Source of the DNA: Paragorgia papillata
Lineage: Eukaryota; Cnidaria; Anthozoa; Scleralcyonacea; Coralliidae
Direction: 5' to 3'
DNA length: 64,000 nucleotides
Assembly: GCA_035771165.1 (NCBI GenBank)
Contig: JAWNZC010000229.1
Location: 3,111,501-3,175,500, forward strand
Below, piece after piece: positions 34,208 to 44,502 of the stretch. Numbering within the stretch: position 1 is the stretch's first letter; each line of letters starts with the position of its first letter. Below the pieces are notes generated by a model, which searched no databases, was not told the origin of the DNA, and saw only the letters and a program-made list of their open reading frames with translations. Position numbers and translations under genes: made by a program.

Positions 34208-34210
<3 letters not shown>

Positions 34211-34415
34211 GTAAAGAAAATCATCAACATATCAATAAGAACCTCGTATTATGTATTTTGTCGACGTAACAAAGAATGGAATAACCCGAAACTAATGACA
34301 TTCTAAGATTTATATTCTCATGTAGCATCAGTTCAAATAGTCAGTGGTAAACTACCTGTAAAAGCGAGGTTTATCATTGTAATTTCTACGTTTAATGATC
34401 AATAAATAAAGTTTA

Positions 34416-34464
<49 letters not shown>

Positions 34465-34477
34465 ATGACTGAAGTTA

Positions 34478-34668
34478 GCGTTCCAGGTATAGATCGTTTT
34501 CATCTGACGTCACGGCGGCCATATTGGTGTACCAAAACAATTAAATGGCGGCCATATTGGTGTACCATGTGGGAATTAGCTCTATTCTTATTCAAATATT
34601 TCGTATTGTTGCACCACCCCAATGGGGCCACCGATCACGTGAGTAAAAACGATCTATACCTGGAACGC
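34478..34668. mobile_element. 191-bp MITE with TA target duplication
   Basis: The terminal repeats gcgttccaggtatagatcgt and their reverse complement enclose 191 bp, flanked by TA on both sides (34476-34477, 34669-34670). A diverged copy, inverted, is at about 43295-43440 (ggatcgttttcgctcacgtg, ggtacaccaatatggccgcc). The TA duplication suggests Tc1/mariner-like mobilisation. Confidence 0.7.
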
Positions 34669-35218
34669 TATATAGGAAATGGAGTTCACTGGGTGATGCC
34701 GGTTCGAGGCTTCGACTGTTCGGCCGCATAAGAAAAACAAAATGGCGACCTTTCGGCAAACTTTCGTCGCTTTCCGTGCTTTGTTCGTCTGTGACGTAGG
34801 CGCCACAAACAAACTCCACAGCCGGTAACATAGTGTGCTACATAGTGCGCATGCGCGGTAGACACAAAAACAGCAGTGTGTGAAAAAAACAGAAATTTCG
34901 GGGGGTATGGGGTGGGGGAGGGGGAGTTGGTTACAAAAATGCATATAAAGCGGGCGAGGGTTGTTGCGTTCATGTATTTCTAGTAAAAGAAGTTAATTAC
35001 CAAAGTGAAAATCGAACATAAACTTATGATTTATAGACCCGGAGCGAGGGAAATTTGAAGAAATATTACCCGAGGGGTAATATTTCATCGGATTTCCCAA
35101 GCGGAGGATCTCTAAATGATATATTATACCGCTGCCACCTCGTCGACTATTATAGCTCATAGACAACTCGGGCTCATTGTCTAATTGTTAAATATTTATT
35201 GTTTTGTTTACCCATTAG

Positions 35219-35911
35219 GTTGAGAGACCCGACATTTTGGCAAAAGTAACACATGTCACTGGCCTAAGTGTTGGAGAATTTGCTGCCCTTGTTTACGCGG
35301 GCGTTATTGGTTTTCAGGACGCTCTGAAGCTTGTTTATGCAAGGGGAAAGGCCATGGAACAGATTGTGATGAAAACGCCGACAGGAATGGTAAGCGTTTT
35401 TGGGCCCCAGTGCAAACAACTAGAAACCTTTCTAGAGAAGAACCACCCATATATGATGATCTCAACTTACCTGGCTGATAACCAACACACTGTCGGAGGA
35501 ACAGATCAGGAATGCGATGCCTTTGTAGAGTCTCTGTCTCAGGAGCACAAAGAAGATATGGATTTAATTGACGTAAGGAAGCTTAGAGTTGCCGGCGCTT
35601 TCCATTCACCATATATGGACGAGGCATCCAAAGAAGTCAATAACCTAATAACAGGCATGGAGTTTTCGAAGCCATCGGTACCTATTATTATGAACGTGAA
35701 TGGTGACATAGTAACCGATCCAATGAAAATAAAGAAGTTTCTTAGTGAGCAATTAACAGCTGCAGTGAAGTGGAAACAATCAATTATCACCGCGCATGCT
35801 TTGAGCATCCGCAGTTTCATTGAAATTGCCCCAGGGAGAGTCCTTTCTTCAATTGTCAAGAAACGTATTAAAGAGTGCCAAGGTTGCGACGTTGAATACA
35901 TTCAAGTCTAA
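35219..35911 (+). CDS. PKS-NRPS gene, exon 3: catalytic part of the AT (MCAT-like) domain and stop
   Basis: 231 codons including TAA. VTGLSVGEFAALV holds the nucleophile Ser (codon 35267-35269), and VAGAFHSPYM holds the catalytic His (35603-35605). The AFHS form, not YASH, points to malonyl specificity. A typical MCAT C-terminus follows (FIEIAPGRVLSSIV). It should load malonyl on the ACPs of both PKS modules in cis or between subunits. Two introns fall within or beside this domain and none elsewhere in the gene. An AATAAA follows 24 nt after the stop. Confidence 0.88.
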   Translation, partial: VERPDILAKVTHVTGLSVGEFAALVYAGVIGFQDALKLVYARGKAMEQIVMKTPTGMVSVFGPQCKQLETFLEKNHPYMMISTYLADNQHTVGGTDQECDAFVESLSQEHKEDMDLIDVRKLRVAGAFHSPYMDEASKEVNNLITGMEFSKPSVPIIMNVNGDIVTDPMKIKKFLSEQLTAAVKWKQSIITAHALSIRSFIEIAPGRVLSSIVKKRIKECQGCDVEYIQV

Positions 35912-35934
35912 AGCGTAAGAGAAGAAGAAAACGA

Positions 35935-35940
35935 AATAAA
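35935..35940 (+). terminator. Poly(A) signal of the PKS-NRPS gene
   Basis: AATAAA 24 nt after the TAA of exon 3. The cleavage site is probably within the next 30 bp. This gives a very short 3' UTR. Confidence 0.6.
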
Positions 35941-36873
35941 AATTTCATTAGACATAGAGAATTAAATAGTATTAATATCAACATTTCAATAACTTAACTA
36001 AATAATATCAGTTACTTTTATATTTTGATATATAACTAGTTTGACATTTTTAGAATCTTTAATAACCTAAATTAAATTAGAAAATACAGTACAATAAGGG
36101 GGTTTGGTGTAAGAAATTTGTATACTTTTTTTAAAGTCACGTTTTTTGAGATCTGCCAAAACAATGGAAAAAAACCCAAAAATGTCTAGCTTATCACTCT
36201 TTCCACTTTTACATTATACGATCGACCTTATTTTCAGACATTATATCCCAAAACCGGTACAACACGTTTGTCAAGGTGGCTCCCTACGGTTTCTTAAAAA
36301 GTGGGGAAATGCAGATTTCAAGCATGAAAAGTCTGCATGAATGTTTTGGAAACTAACGTTATACATGGAATAACCGAAAACGTTCAGGGCGTCAAATACC
36401 GAGTGTTAACAGATAAAGTGTTTCATCTGTTGCCGTATGATAACAGTGACGTCTTACTATGGCCGCAAATTTACACTTACCTCCTAAAACACTTCTGTTT
36501 TAGTTTAAAAATATTGGGGGTAACCAAAACTCGTTTTTGAAATAATTTTAATTTAAAGTGAATTTGCGGTCATTTTGAAACGTCAGTGTTATCATAGAAA
36601 GAGATAAAACACTCTACCTGTTAACAGTGTCAGTATTTAATGTCCTGAACGTAAATATATACATAACGTTAGTTTAATTATTTTCCAAAATATCCATGAT
36701 AAGTACTTTCTGATTGTTGAAACTTGCAGTTTTTTTACTTTTCAAGAAACAGCTGGGAGCCACCTAAAAAATATACCGTCATGTGTTAATCGATGGCTTT
36801 TTGGGTTCTCCAGTGGTTCTCTCTCCTTCGAGAGGTAGGTAAATGTTTAAGTGTAAATAAAGTGTTTGTCTAA
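35941..36873. other. Intergenic, no gene recognised
   Basis: AT-rich sequence with short open frames lacking recognisable domains. Confidence 0.4.
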
Positions 36874-37012
36874 GCCTATGTGCACACGGTAACGTTTCCA
36901 AGCGTTTTCGTATTGTTAATTGTTTACTGTTCTCAACGGAATCAAGAACAATCAGTTCATTATTTGAAACAATACGAAAACGTTCGGAAACGTTACCGTG
37001 TGCACATAGCCC
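36874..37012. mobile_element. 139-bp hairpin MITE with an empty-site paralogue nearby
   Basis: Arms ctatgtgcacacggtaacgt and the inverse form a long imperfect hairpin (about 42 bp per arm). The flanks, ataaagtgtttgtctaa and aaatgtta, are found joined at about 37610-37632 as an apparently empty site. The target duplication is two or three bases of the AAA run. Confidence 0.7.
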
Positions 37013-37936
37013 AAATGTTATGCACGAGTCAATTCCTTGAACAACCCCCTCCCCGGGAGACTCCGGGACATTTGCCTTGCACGGTGTTCCCAGGGAACAG
37101 GGGCCGGACATTATACTAGCGCTCTAAAACCCCCCGGATTTGACCCAAACTAAGACCGCAAATAATTATGGGTGCAAATGTGTCCTCGTGGTTTGCAACT
37201 TTGCGTTCAATATACACTGAATTAAGGATGAGTTTAAGGGATATAAAGAACATTGTTCTTGATGTGTTAAGCCATCAGCCCATGGTAGACTCTCTTCCTC
37301 CAGAACCACCTGTAGTAGTACCTCTTAGCAATATCCTATCATTCCTCTTAATCGCCACATCAGCCGATATTCCCTACCATACTTTAACTCAAAGTCAAGA
37401 AACACTGAATACCAGTCTTGCGTCGAGGATGCTTGTTTATTCACACCGTTTATTCATGTTCTTGCATCTTCTCCAACAATTCCAGAAGCTGATCATCAAA
37501 CCCCTTCCACTCAGGACCATGAACCGTCAACAATAAACTCTGCCGAGACAGACATGGTACTAATTTCCTTTGTGTTTTCGCCATGAATTATTAATGAGTT
37601 TTTGAAGTATAAATAAAGTGTTTGTCTAAATGTTACACGTTGTCCCATCACATGTGTGTGTGTGGCGGGGGGGGGGGGGGGCGCTGCAGCTGAATGAAAG
37701 CCAGCAGAAATATAACGAAATTCCTGACCGTCTTTGAGAAAACAATCTTGTTCATAATCAACAATAAATGCCTTGAACTCACCAACTGTATTGAACAGAT
37801 AAAAAAATATTCGCAATAAAACCAAAGCCATTGTTTCTTGTAGCAGCAGATTGTCACCCAAGTACCTTGCGTCTCATTGGGCGAGAGGGTATCACGTGAT
37901 AGTGATGCAATTCCACTGTCTCCCGGCAACAGCTCT
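37013..37936. other. Intergenic with an unassigned open frame
   Basis: An ORF at 37168-37536 has no recognisable domain and I do not call it. A G-run of about 14 lies near 37668-37681. Confidence 0.3.
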
Positions 37937-38400
37937 GAACGGTGAATAATTAACAATTATTCACCGAAGTGGAGGTGAATAGTGCTGAAGTGAGGTGTTT
38001 AGCATATACCTCATAAATGAAATAACAAGTTTAACATTCTTATATTTTTCGGTATTTTATACAAGACACGGCCGCTAGCAACTTGGGCACTTGGCTAACA
38101 CTTGGCGTGCTCGATATTTGTCGACAAAACTGTTTTTACAACTTTTGAATATATTAATGGCTAGAAAATTGTAAAGAAACATACCTGCGGACACTCTTCT
38201 ACTTAATTTTGTTGACTTTTCTCGTTATTCTACAACATCAGCCTTGTTTATCAAAAAAATCTCCTGCTTCGGTAAACAAAGCAAAACTGTCCGCCATTTT
38301 GTTTTGCCCGCAGGTGAATAGTGCAGGATATCCCGAGCTAGAGGAACCAATCATATTGCTTGAAAAGCACTATTCACCTGCGAGGTATATGCTAATATGT
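37937..38400. repeat. Inverted-repeat element with 'gtgaatagtgc' and 'gcatatacctc' motifs
   Basis: agcatatacctc at about 38002 is inverted at 38382-38393, and aggtgaatagtgct at 37973 is inverted at 38368-38381. Part of the right half (ctctagctcgggatatcc) recurs inverted at about 48200. Boundaries are unclear. Confidence 0.4.
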
Positions 38401-38454
38401 TTTATTATATAGCATGCTATCGGATATGAGCTTTTGCGTAATCTGATTGGTTCC

Positions 38455-38634
38455 CTACTACACACGTAAAAACGCGCAAGCTGTTACAGACCTGCCAGCA
38501 AGTTGTTACAGGGCTGTTGAACAGGCTGTCACCGTCATGTGTTCGCACTGGCTGTCCCAGTCTGTTAACATGTCTGTAACAGGTTGTTGACAACTTGTAA
38601 CAAGGCTGATGACTCCAACAGACTGTTGACAAGT
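38455..38634. repeat. Truncated copy of the 'ctacacacgtaaaaa' MITE
   Basis: Nearly identical to the left part of the element at 39155-39510, ending abruptly where the duplicated block at 38635 begins. Confidence 0.7.
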
Positions 38635-39150
38635 TGATAAGCGTTTGGAGTAGTAAAAAGCATGTTCTTTTTCAAAAACAACCAACTAAGTAATTTAGTT
38701 TCACTGCCGAATGTGTTTCAGTTTCATTTTTGCATGAAATCAAAACTTTTTTCACGACAGCAACGCTAATATAAACAACTGACCCACCTTTTGACTTCAT
38801 AAAGGTACCTTTTAATCTTTTTTGTTGATCTGCTTAACACATTTTTTGCCTCCCGAGTAACATTTATACAACATTTCGAAGCTGTTTACCGAACAGCTCA
38901 GCGCGAGAAGCTCTGTGTGAATGCAATCAATGCATCATTACGCATGGCGGAAGTATATTAGTTGCCTATGCCGGAAGTTTGTTGTTTCAAACATTTCGCT
39001 GTAATTTTGGTCTCTTGTACAGTGCTTGGCTATATAATAAAACAGTTATACCATTCGCTCTCGTCGTATACGAACTAATAGCCAACTCGGCGAAGCGCCT
39101 CGTTGGCTATGAGCTCATATACGCTCGAGCTCATGGTATAACTGTTAAAT
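38635..39150. repeat. Duplicated block, copy 1 (about 516 bp)
   Basis: From gataagcgtttggagtagta to ggtataactgttaaat. The same block recurs at 39830-40316 with small indels. Each ends in a palindromic module of about 110 bp bounded by aacagttatacca and tggtataactgtt. Confidence 0.8.
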
Positions 39151-39154
39151 ATCC

Positions 39155-39510
39155 TGCTACACACGTAAAAACGCGCAAGCTGTTACAGACCTGCAAGCAA
39201 GTTGTTACAAGGCTGTTCAACAGGCTGTCACCGTCATGTGTTCGCACTGGCTGTCCCAGTCTTGTTAACATGTCTGTAGCAGGCTGTTGACAACTTGTAA
39301 CAAGGCTGATGACTCCAACAGGCTGATGACAAGTTGTTCCAACAACCTGTTACCGCTCTGCACCCAACAAGTTGTTAACAGGTTGATGCTAACAAGGTTG
39401 TAGCAGCTTCTTGAATGAACAGCATTGTTACAACCTGTTAACAGCCTTGCTACGGACCTGTTGCGAACACATCCTGTTGACAAGCTGTGAGATTTTTACG
39501 TGTGTAGTAG
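39155..39510. mobile_element. MITE with 'ctacacacgtaaaaa' termini
   Basis: Left end ctacacacgtaaaaacgcgc, right end tttttacgtgtgtagtag. The body is built of short near-repeats of 'caagttgttaacaggctgtt'. A truncated relative is at 38455-38634. Confidence 0.7.
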
Positions 39511-39829
39511 AGGAAAAACAAGATGGCGGCATGTTTTTTAAACTGCCGAAAAGAGTTGAAATTGACGGATTTTTATACAGAAAAACATCAACACCCTCAA
39601 ACCAATGTATAAAAAAAAAAACATTGTGTAAAAATACATTAACAAATACACAATTTAGCATGTCAAATGGTAAAATTCACCTAAAAATTACGTCTTTTTA
39701 CTTCAGAAACACGACTAAATTAGCGGGTTGATATTAATTTGTTGCCAAACAAAGAAACTCACGGTTAAAATCAAGCTTACAACACACATTTCGTAGGAGA
39801 TCACCAGTAAAGAGACTTTTTTCTATTTA

Positions 39830-40316
39830 GATAAGCATTTGGAGTAGTAAAAAGCATGTTCTTTTTCAAAAACAACCAACTAAGTAATTTAGTTTCACTG
39901 CCGAAGGTGTTTCAGTTTCATTTTTGCATGAAATCAAAACCTTTTTCACGACAGCAATGCTAATATAAACAACTGACCCACCTTTTGACTTCATAAAGGT
40001 ACCTTTTAATCTTTTTTGTTGATCTGCTTAACACATTTTAAATGCAACATTTCACTGAAGCTGTTTGCCCAACAGCTCAGCGAGAAACTCTGTGTGAATG
40101 CATCATTACGCATGGCGGAAGTATTAGTTGCCTATGCCGGAAGTTTGTCGTTTCGAACATTTCGCTGTAATTTTGTCTCTTGTACAGTGCTTGGCTATAT
40201 AATAAAACAGTTATACCATTCGCTCTCGTCGTATACGAACTAATAGCCAACTCGGCGAAGCGCCTCGTTGGCTATGAGCCCATATACGACTCGAGCTCAT
40301 GGTATAACTGTTAAAT
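39830..40316. repeat. Duplicated block, copy 2 (about 487 bp)
   Basis: Second copy of 38635-39150, same orientation, differing mainly by short deletions near 40040-40100. Confidence 0.8.
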
Positions 40317-40642
40317 GGACCGGATCCTCAAGTTATGGAGCAAAAACAAATACGCTAGCCGAAGCAGAGATAAAATAGAGAATTTACTCAAAGATAAAGA
40401 CTCAACATTGACGAAAAAGGCCACAAACCTAGCAAGCAGTTAAAATCTTAAGGGAATTTTGTATCGAAAAAGGACTTGCCGCCGAGTTTGAAAATCTTAC
40501 AAAAGTACAACTCAACGAGCTTCGAATTCTCCGACAATTCTACACCACCACCAGAAAAAGAGACGGTTCGTTTCATTATATTTACTTCAGTGATTTGACG
40601 TCTTTCTTTTTTTGTTTTCTTTGACACTTGGTATATAATAAA

Positions 40643-40763
40643 ATACTTATTGACTGGGACCTTCGGCAAACAGTATGTTTTGTGGCCCCTCGACCACTCC
40701 TTGTTACAACAGCGGTCTCGGGGCACAAAACATACTGTTTCCCTCAGTCCCGGTCAATAAGTG
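40643..40763. repeat. Imperfect hairpin element
   Basis: The arms share acttattgac, aaacagtatgttttgtg and gaccgctg-like segments in inverted order around gttacaacag. It looks like a small foldback MITE. Confidence 0.55.
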
Positions 40764-41769
40764 TTAATTGTTTACTGTTTGGTGAAAAAGTGCAGTTAAT
40801 TGCTAATAGTTTAGTCCATGTACTAGAAATACATTGAACGCAACAGCCCCTCGCCCGCTTTTACATGCTTACAAAAATTACATTTATAATAGAGTCCGAG
40901 ATAAAAAACAATTCAGTAGAATCGGATTCTAGAAATAAGTATTAAACAGACAACGTTTCAGTCGAAAATTTGGAAATACAACCAAAAAAATTGCCAAAGC
41001 CCATGAGTATTTTATGATATAAAGTGCCAAGCCCATAATGCATTCCATAATTTTGCCCCGCCACATATTCCCACCAATATTTTTGGCGAGAAACTCTATC
41101 AAATGATTCACATGCCTTCCACCACGGCAAATAGCCCAGACCTTTAAACACGCGGTTTTCAACATGGCGGGTGCTTTCTGGCCAAGTTCACAACAAACTC
41201 ATTTGGCCATTTCCTACCCCCGTATTGCCAGAGGGCTATTTTCCTAAAACAAATTTCTCATTTTACTCCAAATCGCCCGCCAAGCAAAGCTTTCATGCGT
41301 CCGTGTGTGCCAAAAGCACCTTGGCGGGAGTTTCCTGGCCTCTCTCTCTCCGCCACAAATCTGTGGCGGAAGGCCCTTAGAATGCAGACTGGTGCCAAGC
41401 AATGCAGCCAATGCTAATGAAAAACATCACGTCTACATAAGCTTATAAAGGTAGTGTTTTAAGTTAGCTTTAGTTAATAAGCTGATTTATGGTTTGGACG
41501 AGCAAAGGGAAGGCACAAAAACGTGAAGCTGTATATTGTTTAGGTTAAGCGAAAACTTGAAAACAACAAGAATCCTACCGTTAACTTTAAAATGATTTGA
41601 CCAACGGAGTGACTACAAACACTGGAATTCAGATCGAGTTTTGGTTTTACGGCGTTTGGTTTCTTGGTTTCTCAGAACGTTACAACTTGGCGTAGCCATC
41701 GTTCGTTTATCACCGAGGTCACGAATATCACGAAAAACTAGTCCGTAATCATTAGACACAAAAAAAGAT
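40764..41769. other. Intergenic, no gene recognised
   Basis: Contains a dispersed segment, gaacgcaacagcccctcgcc (about 40837), found inverted near 34950 and 48055, and a short hairpin ccgccacaaatctgtggcgg at about 41350. A stretch at 41630-41680 resembles 31635-31690. Confidence 0.4.
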
Positions 41770-42826
41770 TATACGCTTTGAAATTGTTTTAACGAATCTT
41801 TGAACTGCGTGGAATAAATCTAGCTTAACTGGCACGCCTGGAGTTGACTGAAGAGTTGATTTAATTTTCCAGCCCATTTGCAACAGTTGTCTATGCATAT
41901 CCCATCCAGTTTTTGAAACGACACATTAAGTCGGAAAACATTGGCCAAACCTCTTCTATACTTTCCGTTCACAGTCACTGAATCACCTGACCGATCTCAT
42001 TAAGCACACATAAAACAGATTTATACTGTTTAATCCATTTTCCATCACTTTTTCTTTGAAAACCAATATTTGCAGCAGATTTAAATGTGCGATCCCAACT
42101 GATCCATTTTGCACTTGTTTGTTGCATATTTTCTTTGATCAATCTCTCAGTTTTGAAAAACGATGATACATATATCTGGGTAAATATATTCCGCCCTGGA
42201 CTTCGGCTTAAAGTACCCGATTCATGTATTGGAAAAGTAACGGCGGAATCTTTGGCAATGTTATGCTTTTTGGCCAAAGAATAATCCGACCAAAAGGCTC
42301 TTTCTCTGTCTCTAAAAGTGTGTGTGTATTGGGCTGTAATGAAATGTTCTACTTGTTGGACGCCATTGCCACTCTCTATTAATTCATTGCCCAACTAACC
42401 TTATCAGACTAACAGAAAAACCAGATTGATGAGTTAATTGAAACGGATGATAAACAGCAGGGAGATTTTCAAGAACATGCGGATGATTGCCAAATATTTC
42501 ATGGCTGTTTTTACATGTGTACACCCTACTAACAAGGTATATGCACAAGAACCAACGTGAAAAATAATTCTAGGTTGTTGTCGCTCAGATATTCCATTTC
42601 GCCAATTATTCTAAACTGTCAAAGGATTGGCAACATTTTCTTCCAAGCACAGTGGGCAATCTAGCTGGCGTTGCTGGAATACTATAGGGAATTGACTCAA
42701 TGGATCCCATGACATATAAGGAAGGGCAAGATATATACCTATGTAATATGTATATTTGGCTGCCATTGAGTATTCACACTTGGTAAAGGTTGTTGGACAA
42801 ATGTTGGAGTTGGAGACTCTTGGCAT
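41770..42826 (-). pseudogene. Degenerate DDE-type transposase
   Basis: Minus-strand pieces in different frames keep recognisable transposase blocks. 42826-42611 has a WDPLSQFP...QRQLDCPLCLEE block with a CxxC. 42394-41975 has AKWISWDRTFKSAANIGF with a likely catalytic Asp. About 41930-41770 has PVKLDLFHAVQRF with another Asp. Stops and frame changes separate them, so the gene is dead. The family may be one of the large CxC/KDZ-like transposases; this is uncertain. Confidence 0.5.
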
Positions 42827-43294
42827 CCATTTTGCATAAATGAATTGTTAGCTTCAGTTAGAATTTTTTTCATGTATACGCTTACGGTTCACAATGTGCG
42901 CCTTGCAGATTGACATTATAAGAAATAATATGTTAATTTTCTTTCAAATTTAGCACAAAATTACTTAGGACATTCGGAAATGGCACAGGGTAATTTACTT
43001 TACTGACTAGTGTCCTGTAGGTTTTCTTTTTGTTTGTTTTTAACCTTTTTTATTCGAGGGGGGTTGTCTGCGGGCAATTGGCCATTATGTGGAAACAAAC
43101 AGCTCGAAAGAGTAGGTTCTAGCACGAGATTTAAAGTGTATGTGACATGAAAATTAAGCTCGTCTTATTTGGAAGAACATTTAAAATAATGAAGAATGTT
43201 AATTTACAGCTCCTCCATATTTCACTTAGTTCCCGAGTTATTTAGAGTAATGTGATATTCAAGTGAGATGATCTTTGTGTCACATTGTTTGCAC

Positions 43295-43440
43295 ATCGTT
43301 TTAACATATGGATCGTTTTCGCTCACGTGATCGGTGGCCCAATTTTTTAATAAGAATAGAGCTAAATTCCCATAGGATAATAGATGGTACACCAATATGG
43401 CCGCCATTTCATTGTTTCGGCACACCAATATATTTATTTG
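43295..43440. repeat. Diverged copy of the TA-flanked MITE
   Basis: Reverse-complement similarity to 34478-34668 over gatcgttttcgctcacgtga, the gaatagagctaa block and ggtacaccaatatggccgcc. The ends are eroded. Confidence 0.6.
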
Positions 43441-43484
43441 TGTGTAGGTAAAAAATTCTTTATACACTGTTGGCAAAAACATAA

Positions 43485-43485
<1 letters not shown>

Positions 43486-43567
<82 letters not shown>

Positions 43568-43568
43568 A
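43486..43568. repeat. (AAAT)n microsatellite
   Basis: About 20 perfect units. Confidence 0.97.
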
Positions 43569-44237
43569 AATTTAAAGGTTTATTTAAAGGTATTTGTGGT
43601 TAAATTTACAGTCGCCTTTTTACTATATCGTCTCCGGATTAACTAAGGTTGTCCTTTTTGCACGTGTCAACAAACGTTAAACAGTGATGAAAAGTACGAA
43701 GCAAGAGGTTCGAACACGATCTCCAAGAAACTCCTAACAAAAATTAACTAAAAATTGCACGTGTTGCGGTCGAAATTTGCTTGAATACTAAGCTATTTTT
43801 TGTGCTTTCGTATGGTTCTTTGCGTATTTGTTGCAGGTCTATGTTTTAGTTAGCGTTCGTTACAATATTTCGATTGGCCTATAAGAACAATATACAAAAT
43901 TATTTGAAAGTTTTCATGGCGATAATGTCGTAAAATATTTATTAGCTTATGAATATTTTACGTTGTGTTTCCACAAAACTTATTTATAATATACGAAATA
44001 TTAGAAAAAAGTTAAAAATGTATTACGTCATGGCGGGAATGCATGACAATCTGACTCATGATCATATAGAAATGTGTATTCAAACTGAACACTGAAAACT
44101 GTTTCAAATGGTAAATAAACATATTTAGTTTTTAACACAAGTGAGTCTGTGTCTTGTTTATTTTTTCTATATTGCTGCTAATTTCCACAGATTGAATGTA
44201 AGCAACTCGTTTATAACATTTTCAATACAGAAAATGC

Positions 44238-44300
44238 AGTACTTGATTTTGCCTATTATATAATAGCATTACTATTATAGAATACGCAAAATCAAGTACT
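44238..44300. repeat. Short palindromic element
   Basis: 15-bp perfect arms agtacttgattttgc and the inverse, with an AT-rich loop that is itself partly palindromic. Confidence 0.6.
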
Positions 44301-44502
44301 AAGACAATTAATTGTTCCCACAAGTTATTTAAATCGGTAGGGTAGGTAGACCCAAACCTATCCTATCCTGGGCAGGGTAGCAGCTACGAACGTGGCCGTT
44401 GCTCAAAATTTAATACAAAGAATACTTTATTTAAAACTTGAAAGTACCTGACAAATTTTGAATAATTCCAGAAATAAAAACATCCAGTTCTTCATTCATA
44501 AG

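Larger units (their letters stand above)
29675..35218 (+). other. Intron 2 of the PKS-NRPS gene, 5.5 kb, repeat-filled
   Basis: The donor is gtaaga at 29675 and the acceptor cccattag ends at 35218; the join is in phase 0. It holds a region of degenerate 'ataccgaa' motifs (29770-29990), a tRNA-type SINE, TA and ATT microsatellites, an element with 40-bp terminal repeats, a minisatellite and a small MITE (separate entries). None looks like part of the host coding sequence. Confidence 0.8.

Noticed and set aside
37168..37536. 122-codon ORF with a hydrophobic middle
   Set aside because: No recognisable domain, no splice or regulatory support; left uncalled.
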